From Symbiodinium natans (Eukaryota; Sar; Dinophyceae; Suessiales; Symbiodiniaceae): 64,000 nt of DNA. Made by a program: the position numbers and the translations under genes. Shown piece by piece: positions 32,456 through 41,100 of this stretch. The DNA lies in NCBI GenBank assembly GCA_905221605.1, contig CAJNDS010001557.1, positions 1,034,501-1,098,500 of the forward strand. Reading direction: 5' to 3'. The notes under the pieces were generated by a model. That model ran no database searches. It had not been told where the DNA came from and saw nothing but the letters and a program-made list of their open reading frames with translations. Each line of letters begins with the position of its first letter. The stretch's first letter is position 1.

Positions 32456-32640
32456 TGGGGTGTATCCCAGAGGCTGCAAGGTAGTTTGGGTGGTATCTCG
32501 GATCCTCATCGCCTAAGCACCCAGAACCCCAAACCCTAAACCCTAAACCCTGAACCCTGAACCCTGAACCCTAAACCCTAAGAAGCCCTAAACCCACCCT
32601 AAACCTCAAACCCTAAACCCTAAACTCCCAAATCTCTCAG

Positions 32641-32710
32641 TGGGCTGAATGCCCTGAACATGTCTTCAAAGAGCGAATGCCAGCAAGAACAACACCTGGG
32701 GCCACACAGG
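32641..32710 (+). CDS. Probable exon, unknown
   Basis: After CTCTCAG| it reads WAECPEHVFKERMPARTTPG then ATQ, and then G|GTAGGG. Confidence 0.5.
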
Positions 32711-33202
32711 GTAGGGTTTAGGGGTTCAGGGTTTAGGAGTTTAGGGTTTCGGGATGTAGGGGTTTAGGGTTTATGAGTTTAGGGTTTATTGGTTTAGGGG
32801 TTTAGGGGTTCAGGGGTTTGGGGGTGCAGGGGTTTGGGGGTACAGGGGTTTAGGGATTTGGGCTTTTGGATTTAGTTCTTGTTTCTTTTTGGGTTTTGGG
32901 GTGAAGCATGGCGGCCCCAAAAAGGACTGCTTTGGGGAACCCTAAACCCTAAACCCTAATACAAGGCTGTTGTGAAGGAAAAGTTAGGGTTAAGGGCTTT
33001 GTGCTCCCCCCCTTAAGGACCCTGTACGTACTACTTCCCCGCCTGAAGCGGGCCCCTATATAGCAAAATCCTGTTCTTCCCCCCCCCCCCCCCCCCCTTA
33101 CCGCCCATACAACGCCCATCCTAAACCCTTTCGACCCTAAACCCCAAACCCTAAACCCCAAACCCGAAACCCTAAACCCGAAACCCTAGACCTCTCCCTC
33201 AG

Positions 33203-33265
33203 GCGCAGCTGGAAGGCACCCTGGAGCGGCTGAGCGACATCTTGGACCCCGGAATTCTGATCTGG
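33203..33265 (+). CDS. Probable exon, unknown
   Basis: After CCCTCAG| it reads AQLEGTLERLSDILDPGILI. Leucine-rich amphipathic helix; followed by TTTGGGG/TTTAGGG. Confidence 0.55.
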
Positions 33266-33337
33266 GGGTTTGGGGTTTGGGGTTTAGGGTTTAGGGTTTA
33301 GGGTTTAGGATTTGCGAAAGTAGGGCTTAGGGTGTAG

Positions 33338-33408
33338 GGTGGCCCCCAAATAGTAGGATTCCAGTACAATAAGGACCCCTAGTCAGGTCCCCCAAACTTC
33401 GGAAACCC
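33338..33408. mobile_element. Family C element, short copy
   Basis: Core CCCCCAAATAGTAGGATTCC, right end CAAACTTCGGAAACCCC. Confidence 0.55.
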
Positions 33409-33632
33409 CGAAGCTTAGGGTTAAAGGCTTAGGGTTCGGGGTTTGGGGGTGTCAACCCTTATGCCCTAAACAACAAAGAGCGCAAAACCTCAAAACCCCA
33501 ACTGTCCAAAGAAACCTGAACCCTAAGCCCTCACTACCAACAGAGCCTAGTCCCTAACTACCACAAGACCCCAATCCCTAAACCCTAAACCCTAAACCCT
33601 AAACCCTAAACCCTAAACCCTAAATCCTTGAG

Positions 33633-33698
33633 GCCTTCAAGGGTTCGTTGGTCTCCCGTGTGGTCACTAGGAGAACGCAGCTGTCTTGCACCAACAAG
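33633..33698 (+). CDS. Probable exon, unknown
   Basis: After CTTGAG| it reads AFKGSLVSRVVTRRTQLSCT then NK, exactly 22 codons, and then |GTACTTAC. Clean canonical donor. Confidence 0.55.
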
Positions 33699-33709
33699 GT
33701 ACTTACTTG

Positions 33710-33816
33710 GGTTTAGGGTTTAGGGTTTAGGGTTTAGGGTTTAGGGTTTAGGGTTTAGGGTTTAGGGTTTAGGGTTTAGGGTTTAGGGTTTAGGGTTTAG
33801 GGTTTAGGGTTTAGGG
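33710..33816 (+). repeat. Telomeric array, TTTAGGG x about 15
   Basis: Perfect G-rich heptamers shortly after the 33633 exon. Confidence 0.97.
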
Positions 33817-34025
33817 CAGCGACCAGCAACCCGCCAGCTTCCATCCCCCTGGTTTCTAGTAGGGAATGAGGGAATGAGGGCCCTATATCGTCCCTTAAGG
33901 GTTTAGGGTTTAGGGTTTAGGGTTTAGGGTTGTCCCTGATTCCCTACTAAGAACCAGCTTTCAGAAGGGTTTTGGGTTTTAGGGTTTTGGGGTTTGGGGT
34001 TTAGGGTTTGAGGGCTGGGGTTTAG

Positions 34026-34148
34026 TACTATTTGCTTAAGAACCTTCCCGTCCCAAAAAAAAGAGTAAGAATACTCTTCCTGTTGATGGCAGTAAAGGGA
34101 CCTTCTTTTTTTTTTTGGGGGGGGGGGGGGTTCTGAAGCAAATAGCAG
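34026..34148. mobile_element. Family D element with T-G homopolymer core
   Basis: CTATTTGCTTAAGAACC at left and GGTTCTGAAGCAAATAGCAG at right are inverted ends. The interior has T12 followed by G14. Confidence 0.75.
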
Positions 34149-34403
34149 TTTAGGGTTCAGACCAATCCCCTGCACACCTAAACCCTAAACCCTAAACCCT
34201 AAACCCTAAACCCTAAACCCTAAACCCTAAACTTTAGGGTTCAGATCAATCCCCCACAGGTAGGACATGAGATTTCAAGGCTTCGATGTTCTTGCCGGCT
34301 GCCAGCTTGCTTTCCAGCATCCACATCGACATACTTGTGGTTTAAGTTCTCTCGGGTTTAGGGTTAAGGGTTTAGGGTTTAGGGTGCTCAACATTTGGGC
34401 AGC

Positions 34404-34460
34404 AGCTTGCGCCTGCGAATCATGGCGGGGACGGTGTGGGAAGATGGGGCAAAGGTTGAA
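34404..34460 (+). CDS. Possible exon just upstream of the retrotransposon
   Basis: After GCAGCAG| it reads LRLRIMAGTVWEDGAK, with a GT at about 34458. The retrotransposon then sits in the following CCCTAAA block, so it may be in an intron. Confidence 0.35.
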
Positions 34461-34505
34461 GCTTAATGTACACCCGAAACCCGAAACCCTAAACCCTAAA
34501 CCCTA

Positions 34506-34510
34506 AACCC
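34506..34510 (+). other. Target-site duplication, left copy
   Basis: AACCC directly before the 5' LTR equals AACCC at 48140-48144 directly after the 3' LTR. Five bases is the usual copia length. The target is itself part of a CCCTAAACCC repeat, so chance identity is possible. Confidence 0.7.
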
Positions 34511-34654
34511 TGTATTTTATATTCGGACCTCCTTGCCACTTTTGCCTTCATGTATGTTGCACCTATCGCACTCAAGCCCTCTGAGACAAAAAGGTAGAAG
34601 TGCGCCTGTGTTTCATGGCTTAACGGATTGCATTGGTGGATTTCCCAAACTATA
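34511..34654 (+). repeat. 5' LTR (144 bp)
   Basis: Starts TGTATTTTATATTCGGACC and ends TTTCCCAAACTATA, identical base for base to 47996-48139. Very short for an LTR, with TG at the left but TATA rather than CA at the right. Confidence 0.93.
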
Positions 34655-34668
34655 GGTTATCAGCCGTA
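34655..34668 (+). promoter_or_regulatory. Probable primer-binding site
   Basis: GGTTATCAGCCG directly after the LTR resembles the TGGTATCAGAGC site used by many copia elements (initiator Met tRNA, or a half-tRNA). The match is partial. Confidence 0.4.
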
Positions 34669-34718
34669 GGCTCTACTGAGTCTGCGGCGCCTCTGGTTAC
34701 TCTGGCAAACACTGGTGT

Positions 34719-35756
34719 ATGGGAGACAGCCCCGAGCTGGTTCCCACCGAAGTGGCAACCGACCTGGAATCTGACGACATGCTTCCTGTGGGACTACCCC
34801 AGACTGCTTCTGAGCAAGTTGCTACGAACGGTGCACTGGAAGAGGTCGCAGCAAGCACTAATGTGTTTGAGCCAAACGCCCGAACTCCTTTTGCGGCCGT
34901 ACCGTTCGCACCACAGTTGCACATGTATCGACAGAATTTCCAGCAAAACATCATGGTCGGTGAATCTCCGGAACAAACCAGATCGCTTCTCGGTGAACTT
35001 GAAATTGAAGCAGAAAACAGACACCAGAGGTTCCGCCAGGCTGCCGAATATGCTCATGATCAAAGAATCGCTAATGTTGAAGAACGAGCAAATCGACAGC
35101 ATGAGGAGATCGTTGCACAGCTCGAATCCGAGATTGCCACACAACGATATCAGTTTATCGAAGCCAATCATCATCTCGTGTCAGAGCTGCGACAACAACA
35201 CCAAGTCATCGCTTTCCAAACGGAACATTTTTCCAGCGTTAGTTCGCAGATCACGCAACTTCGAACAACTTTAATCGAAGAAGCAGAGGAGAACAAAACA
35301 CAAACCCTCAATGAGGTGGGAGAGTGGTTTGGTAGGGAACATGACCAAGCAATGCAGCAGTATAGGTTGCTTGCCCGCGAGAGTGAAGAGGAAATGAGGC
35401 GTCAAAATGATGTTCTTCAGGACGAACTCTCCTCAGCTGAGCGTGCGCTCAAACTCGAGCAGGACAGGAATGCTTCTCAGGACACTGCGTCCCAAGCTCA
35501 GTTCCCTCCGGCCGTGACCCCAGCAACGGTACCGCAAAGTGCCGGCCTCAATGTGCCGACAGCTCCTCAGTTTTCATCGCCAAGCGTGATCCCGCTCAGC
35601 CTAAGAGCAATGTTTTTCCGGTTTTGGTGGTGCGGCAACTACTGCCACACCAGCGGGGCCACAAGCTCCAACACAAGCCCCGGGAACCCCTGTGCCCCCG
35701 ACTGGCTTAGGTGGAGGAGTGTCTGGTCTCGCGGCCCCACTGGGCACGCCGGCTAG
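34719..35756 (+). CDS. Retrotransposon ORF: N-terminal coiled-coil protein
   Basis: ATG at 34719, 65 bases after the LTR. After an acidic N-terminus, residues about 85-260 are a charged, Gln/Glu/Arg-rich region with few helix breakers (for example EERANRQHEEIVAQLESEIA) that should form a long coiled coil, followed by a Pro/Ser-rich stretch. This frame stops at 35756, but its last 40 residues look like nonsense. The neighbouring frame (open from 35605) carries the natural continuation, so a +1 change near the T5 run at 35611-35620 is likely. It is probably the N-terminal part of Gag. Confidence 0.75.
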   Translation: MGDSPELVPTEVATDLESDDMLPVGLPQTASEQVATNGALEEVAASTNVFEPNARTPFAAVPFAPQLHMYRQNFQQNIMVGESPEQTRSLLGELEIEAENRHQRFRQAAEYAHDQRIANVEERANRQHEEIVAQLESEIATQRYQFIEANHHLVSELRQQHQVIAFQTEHFSSVSSQITQLRTTLIEEAEENKTQTLNEVGEWFGREHDQAMQQYRLLARESEEEMRRQNDVLQDELSSAERALKLEQDRNASQDTASQAQFPPAVTPATVPQSAGLNVPTAPQFSSPSVIPLSLRAMFFRFWWCGNYCHTSGATSSNTSPGNPCAPDWLRWRSVWSRGPTGHAG

Positions 35757-36530
35757 TCCGGCAGCCACTGGAGTTGATTTAATCGCACAGACGCAACAAG
35801 CGTTGCTGGAAGCCGCCAAACTCCTCAAGGGAGACAAAGGCGGCGAAGATGACAAGCCAAAGGTCAAAGAGGCTGAGAACATCCGTTTGCCGGACTTCCC
35901 CAACCCCGAAACGTATCGTGCGTGGAAAACAGCAACTCGGGAAGCGGTTAGGGCAGCCTCAGACAGACCAGACGAAGCTTTCTCTTGGATTTTAGAGGTT
36001 TACGCGAAGGATGCTGATCATGACAAGCTCCGTGAACCAGGAAAGTTCCTCACGCTGGATACCAAAATCCTAGCCGCGCTTACCAAGGTCGCCAAGGGAG
36101 AGTTATCTCGACAGGTGCTCACCTTCAAGGAAACCGAGGCGGTCCATGGACGTGCGGTACGAGGACGCCAGGTGTTGCTTATGTTTGATCAGTACTTCAA
36201 AACCAATGAAGAAGTAGGGTCGCTCTATTCAGTAGAAGACCTTTTGAAGGTTACACTGCATAGTGACGACTTGACTACATTCCTGCACAATTGGGAGTCA
36301 GTCATTGCCGGTATGAGTCATGTTCCAGAAGAAATGGTTCTGCGTGACATCCTTCTCCGCCAAATCCGCAAGTCCTCAAGGATGAAATACGACTTGGAGA
36401 TCTATGATAGGGCCAAGGAAGGTTCTGCCTCACATTCCTACGCGTTCTTGTTGAAGTCCATTCGGGATTTGCTAACCCGTGAAAGGATGCGCAAGAATAG
36501 GATAGAATCGCTAAGTCACATGGGGACAAA
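35605..36530 (+). CDS. gag: Retrotransposon gag (capsid-like) segment
   Basis: After a Thr/Pro/Ala-rich linker comes a helical domain starting LPDFPNPETYRAWKTATREA, with W-x-x-x-x-x-x-A and later LLRQIRKSSRMKYDLEIYDR and SYAFLLKSIRDLL, the layout of copia-type capsid proteins. The frame is +1 relative to the ORF at 34719. It is technically open to 37128, but beyond about 36530 the meaningful sequence (zinc fingers) is in another frame, so a -1 change occurs between 36501 and about 36560. Role: particle assembly and RNA packaging in the cytoplasm. Confidence 0.8.
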
Positions 36531-38093
36531 TTTGGAGCTCCTGTTCTTGAAGGCGGAAGGCCGCAACGCCCTCCGTCAAGGAGTGGCCGGGGAAGAGATC
36601 GCTCTGCCGGTAGCCAATCCAACTCGAAGTCAAGATCTCGCTCTAGGACCCCGTCCAGGTCTAGATCACCTAGCCGTTCACCAAGCCCAAAGCCAGTTTG
36701 CTACGACTTTCAAAAGGGTAAGTGTACCAGGGGCGACAAGTGCAAGTTCTCGCACAAACCACGCTCGCAGTCCCCTGTTCGCACCGCCCCGAAGAAGAAG
36801 CAGGTATGCACGTTTTGGAAGAAAGGCAAATGTACCAGGGGAGACAAGTGCCGTTTCTTGCATAGGGAACCGAGCCCCGCTCCCACAGGTGGTGAAAACG
36901 CAGCCCCGGCTCCTAAGGACCCAGACAAACCTAGGTCTCCATCGCCTGCGCCAACGCGCAGAAAGCCAAGCCGTGGTCGCTCTAAGGAGAAGGACAGGAG
37001 AGCCGCATGCTGCATCTCGATTGCGGCTGCAGCCTCAATCCGTCCCGAGGGAGATGACCCACAAGATGGAGAGAAGGACTACTGGGAAGTGGATTTCAAA
37101 AGGGGTGAAGCCATTCGACATCACCTGAACTACAGAAGTACTATGTACAAGCCTGAAATGTCATGCCCTGTTGCTCTTGAAAAGTTGAAAGGTACGGCCA
37201 AGGTGATCAAGACTCTTCCCGTTGCTCCCTACACAGCAAAGGAGAGTTGGGATTGGAAAGGGGGAAAAGGGGGGACGAACGACAAGACGCCATGGACTGG
37301 CAAGACTGTGTTCAAAATCAAAGAACAAAACAAGAAGGTCAAGTTTTGTGAAAAGCCCAAAGTCAGGGAAATTCCTTTTGAAGGGAAGGGGTACAAGCAT
37401 TCCTACAAAGTTCGCAGGTACAACACTTGCTATGCCGATGCGGAAAATTGCCCCAAACCTGACTACAATGACCTTCAGGTTGCAATTAGGAACGCAAGGG
37501 AACTCACTATGCTCCTTGCCCGGCATGAGGGGGGAGAGAGAACCGACTGCCGTTTAGAATGTGATGAGCCTGATTCTCTCATGTGTGGGATGTGCAAGCA
37601 CGTCGTTGAGAGCTCAGAGATCGCCTGTCCAGGAATCGCCACGCCCTTAGAATTCCTTGCTGATACGGGGAGCGAGGAGGACCTCATCAGCGAAGCTGAT
37701 CGTGCTATGTACTTTGGCGAAGAGCCGATAGGCAATGCTACTCGACAAGTAAACCTCATCACTGCTAACGGAAATGTCAAGGGTGACAAATCGGTCAGGA
37801 TCGACTTCCCGGAGTTTGGCAAAGAGCTAGAGTTCTACGTTCTCGCAAGTACTCCTCCTGTTTGCTCTGTTGGAAGAAGGTGCATGGAGGACGGTTATGA
37901 GTTCCATTGGTACCCCAAAAAGCCGCCTTACTTCGTTGCGCCCAATGGTCAGAGACTAAGGTGTAGAATGAGAGGTATGGTACCTGTCCTTGGGGGAGGA
38001 GCAATGGCCGCCCCAAGTACCAACGAAGAAGCCTCAGGATCTCTCGGACGGCCAATTCTGTCCGAGGGTTTTCAGAAATCTGCCGCCCAATAG
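36501..38093 (+). CDS. Retrotransposon zinc fingers and aspartic protease
   Basis: Begins with an Arg/Ser-rich stretch (SRSRTPSRSRSPSRSPSP), then two CCCH fingers at 36699-36755 and 36807-36863 of pattern C-x7-C-x5-C-x3-H (CTRGDKCKFSH and CTRGDKCRFLH). These replace the usual retroviral CCHC knuckle and probably bind RNA. A basic linker follows, and then an aspartic protease with L-A-D-T-G-S (Asp codon at 37662) followed by EEDLIS. The frame stops at 38093 with TAG. The pol frame (-1) is open from 37967, so the shift lies in a 127-base overlap that includes a G5 run near 37991. Confidence 0.82.
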   Translation, partial: DRIAKSHGDKFGAPVLEGGRPQRPPSRSGRGRDRSAGSQSNSKSRSRSRTPSRSRSPSRSPSPKPVCYDFQKGKCTRGDKCKFSHKPRSQSPVRTAPKKKQVCTFWKKGKCTRGDKCRFLHREPSPAPTGGENAAPAPKDPDKPRSPSPAPTRRKPSRGRSKEKDRRAACCISIAAAASIRPEGDDPQDGEKDYWEVDFKRGEAIRHHLNYRSTMYKPEMSCPVALEKLKGTAKVIKTLPVAPYTAKESWDWKGGKGGTNDKTPWTGKTVFKIKEQNKKVKFCEKPKVREIPFEGKGYKHSYKVRRYNTCYADAENCPKPDYNDLQVAIRNARELTMLLARHEGGERTDCRLECDEPDSLMCGMCKHVVESSEIACPGIATPLEFLADTGSEEDLISEADRAMYFGEEPIGNATRQVNLITANGNVKGDKSVRIDFPEFGKELEFYVLASTPPVCSVGRRCMEDGYEFHWYPKKPPYFVAPNGQRLRCRMRGMVPVLGGGAMAAPSTNEEASGSLGRPILSEGFQKSAAQ

Positions 38094-38137
38094 GGCCGGC
38101 CGAGGCTTTCGCAGGAGCAGCAGAGGACCGAGATCCA

Positions 38138-41100
38138 GTGGTCGAGCACCCCGATCCTGAGATCTCAGCAGCCATCAATGAGGTGCCGCCAATAGACATT
38201 CCCAAAGAAAAGCTCAAAAGACCAGGTTGGGTTTCGCACCCAAATGCTAAGTACTTGATTGTCGGACACAAACCAAAGACGTTTCGTACTGCCACACCAA
38301 GGTTTCCAAGATGCGAAGTCAGATCTACTTGGTTGTTCAGGGAAGGTTCTTGGGTCAAGGTTGAGGATAAAGTGAACGTCAGGGAGCTTGACAACAAAGT
38401 TGCCCGACTGGAGGGTAACCCAATCCTGAGCCTCACTATCTTCGAAGACCCCGATGTTGAACCTGACAGTGACAACGAAGGAAACGCCCGCAGTCTTGCA
38501 GAGGCCGATCTGAAAGCTGAAGCCAAATCTGTTGAGCACTTGTTCTCGCACAGGCCCAAGAATCCGTTCTGCGAGGTATGTCAGCGCGCAAAGATGTTGG
38601 CTCCCCAAGCCCGCAAAAAGGGGGGCTCAAGTACCATTGTGTCAAAGGCCTTTGGGGACCACATCACTGTTGACCATATCATCACTCGTGACCTTCGTGA
38701 TCATGGGTTCCAGGACGAAAGGGTCGCACTTGTTGTTAAGGACGTGTTCACCAAATTTCGGTACGTCTACCCCTCTCCGACTAAGTCAAGCGATCAGTGT
38801 TATGAAGACCTTCTTCATTTCCTAGGTCAAGAAGACACAGTTGGGGTTTTCTACTCCGACAACGCACCTGAGCTTCATGCAGCTATCAAAAGCCTGGGTG
38901 TTCGACATGTTACATCCCGCGAATATGTGGACACCAACAAGTCGGTAATCGAAAGAGAAATTCGGACGATTTTGGAGGGTACCCGCTCCAACCTTGTTCA
39001 GGCGGGTCTCCCCGACAAGCTTTGGCCGTTGGCCGCCCAACACCACGCTATGGCCCTCAACGCCACTAAGAGGTTTGACAATGGGATTGTTCCCTGGGAG
39101 GCCAGGTATGGGGAACCCTTTTTAGGGTTAATGATTCCTTTTGGTGCACGTGTGTTGTACTGGAACAACCCCAAACAGAACATTCCTGCGGACTCTAAGT
39201 TTGCGCCGACTGGTGTTGAGGGAATCTTTCTTGGTTATCACACTCAGCCTGGCTTCATTTGGAAGGAGGAATATCTTGTCACTCCTGTCAAGGGCTGCGA
39301 CTTCGCGTTCGAGATTGGAAACTTCCCCATTCTGAGGTCCAAGCGGATGGAGTTGTTGCCTGGGGACTTTACGTTCCCAATGAGGTCGGAGCAGCTTGCA
39401 CTGCAGGAGAGCCTCCGCAAGCCGGCACTCTCAGATCAGGACTGCTCGTGGGGAGGCACAGATGGTGCCGGACCACGCGCCCCGCCTGGGGATTCGCCGG
39501 ACGAGCCTTTGCCTCCGCCCGGTGTGCCTGATTTGGACGGCTCCGATTTGAAGGATCGTTTGTCCGAGTACTTGGACCAAGTGGCTAAGGAAAACGAGGA
39601 CTATGTTCCTGAAGATGTCGGAGCTGTGGAGGACTGGCTGGGGGGGGATGCTCCTGGATCTTCTAAAGAAGCAACGACCGGGCCCGAGGCCTCATCTACC
39701 CTACCAAGACATGACCCCAAGACCATGCCTGATGGGAGGAAAGTCCCAAAAGGGTACAACTGGGACGGGGTGAGATTGGTTAGGGATAAGAAAGGTTCCA
39801 AAAGGCCACCCGATACCCCTTCGGAATTTTGGCACATGTATTCCAAGGCACGACGGGAGGCTGACATTCAAAGATTCGAACGTAAGAAGGCTCGTGAAGC
39901 CGAGGAGGATGCTCGCAAGGCCCTTAGAGATTCCCCGGCCATGCCTGTTGTCACCGAACCTGATCCTGAGCCCCATAGAGATCGCATGGCGTCTTTGTAC
40001 TGGGCCAAGCTTGGTCAGGTTGCGAGTGAGATGTTTGCTATGGTTGCCAGGGTTGTCGGGCCTAAAGAGATCGAAAGTACCCCCGCTGCTAAAGAAGCCA
40101 TGGACCGAGAATGGAAGAAGCTTGCCGATAAGTCTTGCTGGCTCGAAAAGAAGGTTCGAGAGTACCGGGATGTTGCAGCTGAAGCCAAACACAAGAATGT
40201 CAAGGCCCATTTCGGGAAAGTCTTTGAGATTTGTTCGGTCAAGGGGGATGAACTCCCGGACGGGCACCCCCAGAAGAAATGGAAGGGTCGTAGCGTTTTC
40301 CAGGGCAACAACGTCCAGGACGAAAACCACGATCACGCCATTTTCGCCGAACTAGGTTCAAGCCCCGCTAGTATGGAGGCCGGGAAAATCATCGATGTGT
40401 TTGGTAGCCAACCCGGGTACGTGAAACAGCAGGCTGATGGCATTGCTGCATATACACAAGCCCTTTTTAAAGGCATCGAAACGTGGGTCCGTCTTCCTCG
40501 AAACAGATGGCCAAAAGAATGGTCTGGGTATGAAGATCCTGTTTGCCCACTCAGGCTCGCTTTGTACGGCCACCCTGACTCAGGCGGTATCTGGGAAAGG
40601 TACTGTACCGAACAGTTAGAGAGTGTTGGTTTTACTGCAGTTCTACCCGACATTTGGCATTCTGTATTCTACCATGCTGAACTAGATTTGTTGCTTGTTG
40701 TATACGTTGATGACTTCAAGATGGCCGGCCCCCAAGACAAAATCAGCAAGGGTTGGGAGTTGATCGCTAAGGTGATTGACATGGAACCAGCCGAGGTCTT
40801 GGGACGGTACTTCGGGTGTCATCACGTCGAGCAAAATCAGGTCCAGCTTTCACGGGAGGACCACCCATTCGCCTACGTCTTCGACAAGAAGCACGCTAGC
40901 CCAGCTGCCGGCTACCAAGTCCGGCCGAATCGCAAAGAGGACTTTTGGGAGGTCGACGCTGAGTTAGCTGCAGTCGTTAGGCATCACATCTATCCTCGTA
41001 GGAAACTTTATGTACCTACGCAGGACGACGTGTCGAAGTTTCCCCACATAAGCTGTCAACGACTCACGGTGTTTGATGATGGTAGGGACCCTATCCATGA

